From the NCBI GenBank assembly GCA_963579025.1, contig CAUZFZ010000183.1, positions 1 to 19,055 of the forward strand: a stretch of DNA of 19,055 nt. The letters are read 5' to 3'. Shown one piece after another: positions 7,464 through 16,200 of the stretch (positions are counted from its first letter, which is position 1; each line of letters opens with the position of its first letter). Under the pieces are notes generated by a model. That model did no database searches, was not told where the DNA came from, and saw nothing but the letters and a program-made list of their open reading frames with translations. The stretch comes from CAUZFZ01 sp963579025 (lineage in GTDB: Bacteria; Planctomycetota; Planctomycetia; Planctomycetales; Planctomycetaceae). The position numbers and the translations under genes are program-made.

Positions 7464-7700
7464 TCAGAATTGTTCGTCGAACGATAGCGAGAATGGGTCA
7501 GTGCGAGACTCACACCAGGTAAGAACGTCGTCCTGCTCGTCAGCATCAACGTCCCGATAGACGTGGAGCTCCAGTTGATCGACCTCCACGGTTTCTTTCT
7601 CGTCCCCCGGCTCGAACCTGATTTGCAGATCGAACACGGGTTTGGGTGACTGCAGCACCTGACCGTCGAACGGCCCGCCGCTTAGCTTGACTTCATGCAT
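7464..7700 (-). CDS. Small acidic conserved-type hypothetical protein, 78 aa
   Basis: No family recognised. The start at ATG 7700 is supported by AAAGGG about 8 nt upstream. The protein has no signal peptide or membrane segment. It begins MHEVKLSGGPFDGQVLQSP, a pattern (GGPFDG) I have seen in small planctomycete proteins. The second half is rich in Asp and Glu (DVDADEQDDV). It lies 99 bases downstream of the cyclase on the same strand, so it may be co-transcribed with it. Its stop converges with that of glcE. Confidence 0.65.
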   Translation of the reverse strand: MHEVKLSGGPFDGQVLQSPKPVFDLQIRFEPGDEKETVEVDQLELHVYRDVDADEQDDVLTWCESRTDPFSLSFDEQF

Positions 7701-7799
7701 GCGTCTGACCCTTTGATCGTCAACTTGTCAGAGCCCGCTCGACCAGCATTGGGAACTCACGTCGCAACAGTTCCAGCAGGTCTGACAGGCTCCACGGAC

Positions 7800-9626
7800 C
7801 TATTTCTTTGCCAGGCGGAAAGCGCCATCCCAATCAGCGGGCGGCTGATCGCCCAGCTCACTCATACGCAGGAACAGGAATTCTTTCGGACCCTCATCTT
7901 CCAGACAGTTCAGAATCTCTTTGGCCTTGTCCCATTCGCCGTCAACAACGGCCTGCACCGCTGTCTCGAAGACTTCGATATGTTCATTGGACGGTGTGTC
8001 GGGCGTTCCAACCGGACCCATTAATTCGTGAACAGTGATCGCAATGTCCATGCCCTTCGGGCGAACGCGAACCAGCTTACGGATCCGGCCTTCTTCGGGA
8101 GTCAGGAAACGTCGGCAGAAGTCGGACGTGACTTCATCAATGCAGATTCCAATCTTGAACTGCCGCGTCATGGATTCCAGACGCGCGCCCTGATTGACGA
8201 CGGGACCGAACACGCCAATCTTGGCCTGCTTCGGCGTCCCGATCTGCCCGGCAATCGCATTCCCGTGCGAAACACCCAGCCCGATCTTGAAGCCCTCAAG
8301 CAGATCCGCATTGTCCGACGGATTCAGGAATTCGTCCTGAATCATCAATGCTGCACGACAGGCCGGTACCGGGCCTTCTTCCAACTTCACGGGCCAGCCC
8401 CAGAATGCGAGGGCGGCGTCTCCCTGGAAGTCGGCGATCGTACCGTCGGCGTCCAGGATACCGCCCGTCATCTTGGACAGCGCTTCCTTCATGCACGTCA
8501 GAAGCTGGTGCAGATCGTTCTTGAGTTGCTCTGACTTGCGCGAGAACCCCTGCACGTCGCAGAACAGGATTGATATGTCACGTTCTTCCGGCACGAGGGC
8601 CAGATGTCCGTTTTCGCCCGTGAGACTTTCCATGACTTTCGGCGAGAAAAACGAACTCAACTGTGTCTGAGTTTCCTGCAGCGTTCGCATTTGACGCACG
8701 GCGCCGATGAAGTGTGCCATCAACTCGGCAAAACGCAGATCACCGCCGAGTTCCGCTTCATCGACATCGCCGTCCGCAATGCCCGAGACGTACAGAAACC
8801 ACCCGCGGCAGGACGGAGACAGCAAGGGCGTACAGAACGCCCAGTCCAGATCGTCGCTGACTGTGAACTGCGGACCATCATCGTCGTCGCCGCCGTCGTC
8901 GCTCCACAGATGCACGATGCTCTCGCGGCGTGTAAATGTCGACATGATCAATCGACGACTGGGCCGGAAGCGACCTTCATAGTCATCAGCCGTCGCGACT
9001 CGCATCATGGCCGGTTCGCTGGGGAAGACGGGTGCGCCTTCCATCAGCATTGCGCCGTCGTCCTCATCCGGGCCGGTCTGCAATGACCCGGCATCCGGGA
9101 CGTCGTATTGAACGACGGCCGCGGCGTCCGCACGTGCCACGCCTTGCAGCAGTAACTCGACGAGCTGCGCCGCAAAGTCGGCATCGCTGGGGCCTTCGTC
9201 CAGAATCACCGGCAGTTTCGAGAGTAACTCGATCTGCTGGCCAGCGTCCCGGAATTCGAACGACTGCAGAGCTTCGCGGTCAAATGCGTGCTCTTCCGGA
9301 CCGTCACCGGAGACGTCATCGACAATTTCCGCACCGACCACGGAAAACGTCGTCTGGCCGATGATGAACGACTGTCCCGGTTGCAGACTCGCCTGCCGAA
9401 CTCCCTCACCGGACACGTAGATTGGATTGCGGGCGGCTTCCATGCACGCAACCTCGACCTGCGATCCGTTCCAGCTGAGATCGGCGTGTTCGCGGGAGAT
9501 CTGCTTATCCCACGGTATTGACCAGCCGGTCGGTGACTTGCGGCCCACGCGGATCGACGGTCCGACTTCAAGTTCGAGTTCCAGCCGTTCGCCGGGATTC
9601 GTGCCCGTTGCGACAAGCTGCGGCAT
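7800..9626 (-). CDS. FHA-domain class III adenylate/guanylate cyclase
   Basis: Predicted cytoplasmic signalling enzyme of 608 residues. The start is the ATG at 9626, with AGGAG 7 nt upstream; an upstream GTG at 9734 lacks this and adds no domain. An FHA phosphothreonine-binding domain occupies about 20-98, with Gly28-Arg29, Ser44-x-x-His47 and Asn67 at the usual positions. A GAF-like middle segment spans about 130-310 (inference from predicted fold only). The cyclase domain at about 345-520 has metal-binding Asp357 (FCDVQGFS) and Asp403 (FQGDAALAFWG). Asn478 and Arg482 (VVNQGARLES), which stabilise the transition state, are present. The substrate-selecting Lys is Asp399 and the selecting Asp is Lys469, a swap of charge. 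The last ~60 residues look like a single TPR-like helical hairpin. Probable job: making cyclic nucleotide in response to a phosphorylated Ser/Thr-kinase partner. The nucleotide made is uncertain. Confidence 0.85.
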   Translation of the reverse strand: MPQLVATGTNPGERLELELEVGPSIRVGRKSPTGWSIPWDKQISREHADLSWNGSQVEVACMEAARNPIYVSGEGVRQASLQPGQSFIIGQTTFSVVGAEIVDDVSGDGPEEHAFDREALQSFEFRDAGQQIELLSKLPVILDEGPSDADFAAQLVELLLQGVARADAAAVVQYDVPDAGSLQTGPDEDDGAMLMEGAPVFPSEPAMMRVATADDYEGRFRPSRRLIMSTFTRRESIVHLWSDDGGDDDDGPQFTVSDDLDWAFCTPLLSPSCRGWFLYVSGIADGDVDEAELGGDLRFAELMAHFIGAVRQMRTLQETQTQLSSFFSPKVMESLTGENGHLALVPEERDISILFCDVQGFSRKSEQLKNDLHQLLTCMKEALSKMTGGILDADGTIADFQGDAALAFWGWPVKLEEGPVPACRAALMIQDEFLNPSDNADLLEGFKIGLGVSHGNAIAGQIGTPKQAKIGVFGPVVNQGARLESMTRQFKIGICIDEVTSDFCRRFLTPEEGRIRKLVRVRPKGMDIAITVHELMGPVGTPDTPSNEHIEVFETAVQAVVDGEWDKAKEILNCLEDEGPKEFLFLRMSELGDQPPADWDGAFRLAKK

Positions 9627-10206
9627 TCTCAGCACTCCTTGTGTCAGTTTGCAGCCCGCCTGAAGGCCGAACTCCGTGCGGCGCCCTGAACCGTCAGCGG
9701 AAGTACAAACTTCCCGCCGCGCAGGTCGCGTCATTACGGTCAGAGAATCGGGAACTGGCGGTTGCTGGCCACGTCTGAGAATTCGATCACAGGCCTCCAG
9801 GTCGCAGGGTCACGCTGCGCCGGAACGACCTGCATTGAGTCTGTCATTTGGGGGAACACGCAACAGAAGAAGATCGGGACGGTTATACCGATTTGGTCAG
9901 AATTCCGAAAGGAGTTGGCGCTGGTAGCCACGGAAGACGGTAAATGCCCTCTATCTTCGCCAGCTTGTCATGTTTTTACGGCTTGAAGTCCGCATAATCA
10001 TTGCAGTTAGCAACTTCCGTACACTCCCCGTGATTTACCTGAACTCACCGTAATACGAGGTTTCAGTTAAACGCTGCTGCGGGCCAGACCGCGATCCGGG
10101 CTGACAGTATGTCAACGCCTCGGTTCGTGGTCTATCTGCCGCGTCCGAGGGCCTGAAGTCGACCGACATTTCTTGAGCTTCATTATTCCGCTTTCTGGAT
10201 GGCTCT
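9627..10206. other. Intergenic region upstream of the cyclase and the giant gene
   Basis: This stretch separates two divergent genes and must hold both promoters. I could not identify either with confidence. Short open frames on each strand (for example 9740-9931 minus) have no domain, and I take them as chance. A small symmetric element CGGTTATACCG lies at about 9880. The giant gene's ribosome site is GGATGG about 5 nt before its ATG. Confidence 0.5.
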
Positions 10207-13200
10207 ATGATTCTGTTGAACTGGCTGAACGCGTTTCGTGACCGAATCCGTCAGCCCCTTGCCCGAGCCCGGTCCCTGCGCCCGACCGGGACACGCTCCC
10301 TCCCGCCAGCCTCGCGATCGTCCGGCTGGTACAGACGTCACCGCTCTGCCATTGAGATGCTAGAGGACCGCGCTCTTCTTGCAGCAATCACGGTTACCAC
10401 GTTCACCGACGTCGTGGATGGCGGTGACGGACTGACGTCGCTGCGTGAAGCCATCACCACGGCGAACAGCAATGCCGAGGCGGACATGATCACGCTGCCC
10501 GCCGGCACGTATACCGTTGCGATTGCCGGCGCGAATGAGAATTCGAATGCGACCGGCGACTTCGACATCGCGGCCGACGGCGGCAACACACTGACCATTC
10601 AGGGAGCAGGCCAGAGCAGCACGATTATTGACGGAGCCGATCTTGATCGCCTGTTCGATGTAAAAACATCGGCGACGTTGAATCTTAATGGCGTAACTGT
10701 GACGAACGGGACTGTTTCCGGACTTGGCGGCGGCATCTCAAATGTCGGGATTTTGAATCTCACGGATGCAGCGGTTACGAACAACATTGCGAACGGGAGC
10801 GGGGGCGGAATTCATAATTCTGGAACTGTCAGCATGCTGCGCACGACAGTCTCCGGCAACCAGGCAGTCGGTACGTTTCAGATTAGTGGAGCCATCAATA
10901 ACGCAGGCGGCAATGTCAGGATCGATTCCAGCACATTGTCTGGTAACACGGCCCAGCACCAGGGCGGTGCCATGCGAACCGTCAATGGCTCGATGACGAT
11001 CATCAACAGCACAATCTCTGGAAACACCGCAAGCGTTGGTGGAGGTGGGGCGATCGACACCTTCGGCGGCACAGGGACAGACTCAACGACGCTGATCAAC
11101 ACAACGCTGGTGGGCAACTTCGGCGGCGGAATCCGAGCAACGAATCCGGTGACTCTGGTGAACTCGATTGTCGCCGGAAACCGGAATGTGGCTGATACGG
11201 CGAACGATGACATCAGCGGAACTTTGGCTGGGTCGACCAACAGCCTGATTGGTGATTCGGGTACAGCCGGTGGGGTGACCAACGGGACGAATGGGAACAT
11301 CGTCGGCAACGCTGGCAGCGGCACAATCACATTGAGCACGGTGCTCAACACGACGCTGGCTGACAACGGCGGCCCCACGTTTACACACGCTATTGTCGCC
11401 GGTGGACCGGCGGTAGATGCCGGAGACCCGGCGTCGCTCCCGGTGGACACCAGCGATCTCGATGGTGACGGCAACACGACCGAAGCCGTCCCGTTTGATC
11501 AGCGTGGAGCCAACAATCCGCGACAGGTGGGCACCGTCGATATCGGGGCTGTCGAATCATTCACGACGCGGTTCACATTCGTTGAGACGCTGACTGACGG
11601 TGGGAACGACAGCGCATCGAATCTACTCGACAAGCTCAACAAACCATTTGACTCGGCCGTTTCGCCCGACGGCAAATTTGTCTTTGTGGCCGTCGGTAAC
11701 TCCGACACGACGCTCAACGTCTTCAGCAGAAATGCTGCAACGGGCGCCCTGACACTGGCGTCCACCGTCTCAAGTGGCGGACTCGACGCCGCGGGCGCAA
11801 CATTGCCGACGTTCAAGCCGAACAGTGTGGCCGTGAGCCCGGATGGAGCTCACGTTTATGTCGTGGCCTTCGAAGCAAACTCGCTGTTGGCCTTCTCGTT
11901 GAACTCAACCACCGGCGGTTTAACACACCTGCAGACGCTGGTAGATGGCGACGGTAGCAACAACGGTCTCAATAGCGTCAACGAGGTCATTGTCAGCCAT
12001 GACGGCAAGAACGTGTATGCCGGATCCGGTAACGAACTCGGCGTCTACATTCGGAACACGACAACCGGTCTGTTGACGTTTCAGCAGAACTTCAACCAGA
12101 GCGGCCAGTACGGGAGCCTTGTCGAAAGCCCGGATGGAAAGAACCTCTACTCCAGTATCCAGAACGGCGGGACTCTGAAGGTCTTTTCCCGCAACGCGAC
12201 CAACGGAAACCTGTCTAATATTCAGTCGATCTCGGATGGTGGAACGGATGTCGCGGGTAACCCTGTCACCAAGTTGGGCAGCTCACACGATCTCGACATA
12301 ACACCAGATGGAAAGTTTTTGTACGTCGCGGGACGTGGTGACAATTCGATAGTCGTGTTCTCACGGCGCGAATCCGACGGCAAGCTGACTCTCGTCGAAG
12401 AACTGACAGACGGCGGAACGGATTCCCAGGGGAATACTGTGGAGGCCTCGGGCGTTGGCGCTCTCGCGGTCAGTCCAGATGGAGAACGCCTTGCCAGCCT
12501 TGAGACGAGTAGCGGAACTCAGACCCTCTCGATCTGGGACATCAACCGCACGACCGGTCAGATCACGGTCAGCGAACAACTGACAAGGAACGGCACCGAT
12601 GCTCTTGGCACGACAATCACCGGACTGAACGGAAACCTCTTCAGTCTGCAGGGTCGACTGGTCGTCTTCAGCCCGGACAGTGCCCACGTCTACGCATCGG
12701 GAGGCAGTGATAAGACGGTCACGACGTTTCAGCGGATCGCGCTTGGTACGCCGCTCGATTTTGGGGACGCCCCCTACGCGACAACCTTCGTTGACAACGG
12801 AGCACGTCACACCGCGACCGGGCTGACACTGGGAGCTCTGCGTGACAAGGAGGTCGATGGAATCCCCTCGGCAAATGCAAACTCGGATGACGTGGTCGCA
12901 TCCGACGATGACGATGGAGTGACGTTCAGTTCGGCGCAGGTCGGGCAGCAGAACGCGACTGTTACGGTCAACGTGCAGGGCGCGGCTGGCAAGCTGGATG
13001 CGTGGATCGACTTCAACGGTGACGGATCCTTCTTCGGCCTCGGTGAGCAGATCGCGGACAACCTCAGCGTCTCGACCGGCGACAACACAGTCACGTTTGA
13101 TGTGCCGGCCGATGCGCTGGACGGAAATGTGATCACCCGTTTCCGTCTCAGCACGGCTGGTGGACTGGCTCCGACCGGACTTGCCAGTGATGGAGAAGTT

Positions 13201-16200
13201 GAAGATCACATCATCACACTGACCGCGTCTCCCGGCAGCGGGACATTCGCGGACAGCGGTCAGTCGCTCTCCAGCGTCGGTGGCGAAAAGAAGAACACGG
13301 GGACGTATCTCGCCGATTTTGACAACGACGGAGACGTTGACGCCCTGTTCATTCGCCAGGACGCCGACTCAGCGATCTTCTTCAACGACGGGTCGGGCAC
13401 ATTCGGAACGGAGAATCTAATTACAACGGGAACTGCACTTCGCGACGGGGAAATTGGCGACTTCGACGCCGACGGCGACATGGATTTTATCCACGGCGGA
13501 TCCGGAGCAGTTTTCCTCAATAATGACGGTGCGTTGGGAACCTTTACGGCGGCGACAGGGTCGCAGACCCGCAGCTCGGGATTCGGTGGCATTGCCGTCG
13601 GCGATGTAAACGGAGACGGCGTACTGGATGTCATCATTGCCAACAGTTCGACGACAGTTCACTCGAACAATGGCAGCGCTGCGTTCACCCAGACTCGGTC
13701 CATCGCAACGTCCGGAGCCACCGGCGCCGCTCTGGGAGATCTTGACAATGACGGTGACCTCGATCTGTTCGTGGCGTCCAATTCGACGAGCGTGGTCTAC
13801 AGGAATGATGGCACTGGAAACTTCACGGAGATAACGCAGTCTCCAGTCCTAACAACAACCAACGGCAATTCGGTTGCACTCGCGGATCTTGATGGCGACG
13901 GTGACCTCGACGCATATGTGTCAGCAGACAACCAAAGCGACCGCGTGTTCAAGAACGACGGCAATGGAAACTTTACGCAGCATGCCACTGCCGACGGTGG
14001 CCGTGGGTTGAAAGTCAGGCTCGGCGACATCGACGGTGACGGCGACTTTGATGCACTCGTGTTCCGTTATGCGAGTAGCAGTGTCATTCTGGTCAACGAC
14101 GGAAGCGCGAATTTTTCGAGCAGTACTATCAGCACTGGAGGATCAGCTCAGGGGCAGGGCGACCTGGGTGACGTGAACGGGGACGGTTCGCTGGATGCGG
14201 TCGCTGGATTGCGACAACAGGCGAACAAGGTGTTTTTCAATGCTGTCCCACTGGATTTTGGTGACGCTCCTGCGCCATACCCCACAACACTCAGTGAAGA
14301 CGGAGCACGCCACACACCGACCGGCCCGACTCTCGGAACCGGCCGTGACTCTGAAACCGATGCGACTCGCGATGCCAACGCAACGGGCGACGACCTGAAC
14401 GACTCGGACGACGAAGACGGCGTGACGTTCGGGACGATCACCGTTGGTCAGCAGAATGCGACGGTCACAGTCAACGTGCAGGGAGCAGCCGGTAAGCTCG
14501 ATGCCTGGATCGATTTCAATGGCGACGGCTCGTTCAATGGATACAACGAGCGGATTTTCCACAACGTCTCGGTCGCCACTGGCAACAACAATCTCACGTT
14601 CGACGTACCTGCCGAAACAGTGCGTTCGGGTGACACATTCGCACGCTTCCGACTCAGCACGGCTGGCGGGCTGTCTCCCTCGGGACTGGCGGCGGACGGC
14701 GAAGTTGAGGACCACAAAGTCACGCTGTCTCAGGTCGAGGGAGACGGCATCTTCAGCGACAGTGGGCAGGCCCTTGGTTCCGGCTTGACGTATGGCGTTG
14801 CGATTGGCGACGTCAATGGCGATGGCTTTGTCGATGTCTTCGCCGCGAACCACAGCGGTGACAACATCCTGTGGATTAACAACGGCAGCGGCGTCTTTAC
14901 CGACAGCGGCCAGACCGCCATCGAGTTGAACGGACAGATCAGCCTCGAAGCCGACTTTGCTGATCTGGACGGCGACGGCGATCTCGACCTGGTCGTGTTC
15001 CAGGCTGGAAGTAACCTGACGAGCTTCGAAAACGATGGCAGCGGCGGGTTTACGGCGCTGGACAGTGTCAGTGTCGGTGGAGCCGGCAATACCTACGGCG
15101 GGCGCCTTGCGGATGTCGATGGCGACGGCGACATCGACGCCATCGCAGGGTCAAACGGCCAGAAGGTGCTTTTCAACGACGGGACAGGCAACTTCACGGC
15201 CGGCCCAGCATTCGGTGTGACAAACCCAGCCTATTCCATTGGAGTGGGTGACATTGACGGTGATGGTGATGTCGACGTCGTATTCCCACGAGGCGGTGCA
15301 CCGACGAGAATATTCCTGAATGATGGAAGCGGCGGCTTCACTGACAGCGGTGTCGACATTGGAGCCAGCTTCAATGGCAAAAAGGCCGAACTGGGTGATA
15401 TCGACGGCGACGGAGACCTCGACCTGCTGGTCGGCAATTCTAACAACGCCACTGAAGTACTGATCAACCAGGGTGGTACTCAGGGTGGCACGGAAGGCGT
15501 ATTTGTTGCGGGAACGAACTTTGGAACCAGCACACGCGGCGTGCGAATGGCAGATCTTGATGGAGACGGCGACCTCGATGCCTTCACAACGGCAGACAGC
15601 GCAGCCGACAAAGTCTGGTTCAACGACGGGATTGGGGGCTTCACCGACTCAGGGATCAGCCTCGGAAACTTCCAAGGCAGAGATGTCAGACTGGCTGATT
15701 TCAACGGTGACGGCTCACCGGACGCGTTTGTCGGTAACACGCAATCCCAAGCCAACCGCGTCTACTTCAACCCTGTTTTCGACTTTGGGGATGCCCCGGC
15801 ACCCTATCCGACAACGCTTGTCGAAAACGGAGCACGGCACTTACCGGCCGGCCCGACGCTCGGCACAAATCGTGACATTGAAGCAGACGCCACGCGCAAC
15901 GCGACCGCGACGGGCGACGACACCACGGGCACTCCGGACGACGAAGACGGCGTGACATTCGGGACGATTACCGTTGGTGCCCAGAACGCGACCGTGACCG
16001 TCAACGCCAGCGCGGTGGCGAAGCTGGATGCGTGGATTGACTTCGATGGCGACGGTTCGTTCAACGGGGCCAACGAGCAGATCTTCGACACGGTGACTCT
16101 GGCCAGTGGCAACAACAACCTGACGTTCGACGTGCCAGCCTTCATCAGAAGCGGCACGACGTATGCCCGTTTCCGGCTCAGTACAGCCGGTGGACTTGGA

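Noticed and set aside
9740..9986. Short overlapping frames upstream of the giant gene (63 and 74 codons)
   Set aside because: No ribosome sites or domains; they overlap one another on opposite strands and lie where promoters are expected.
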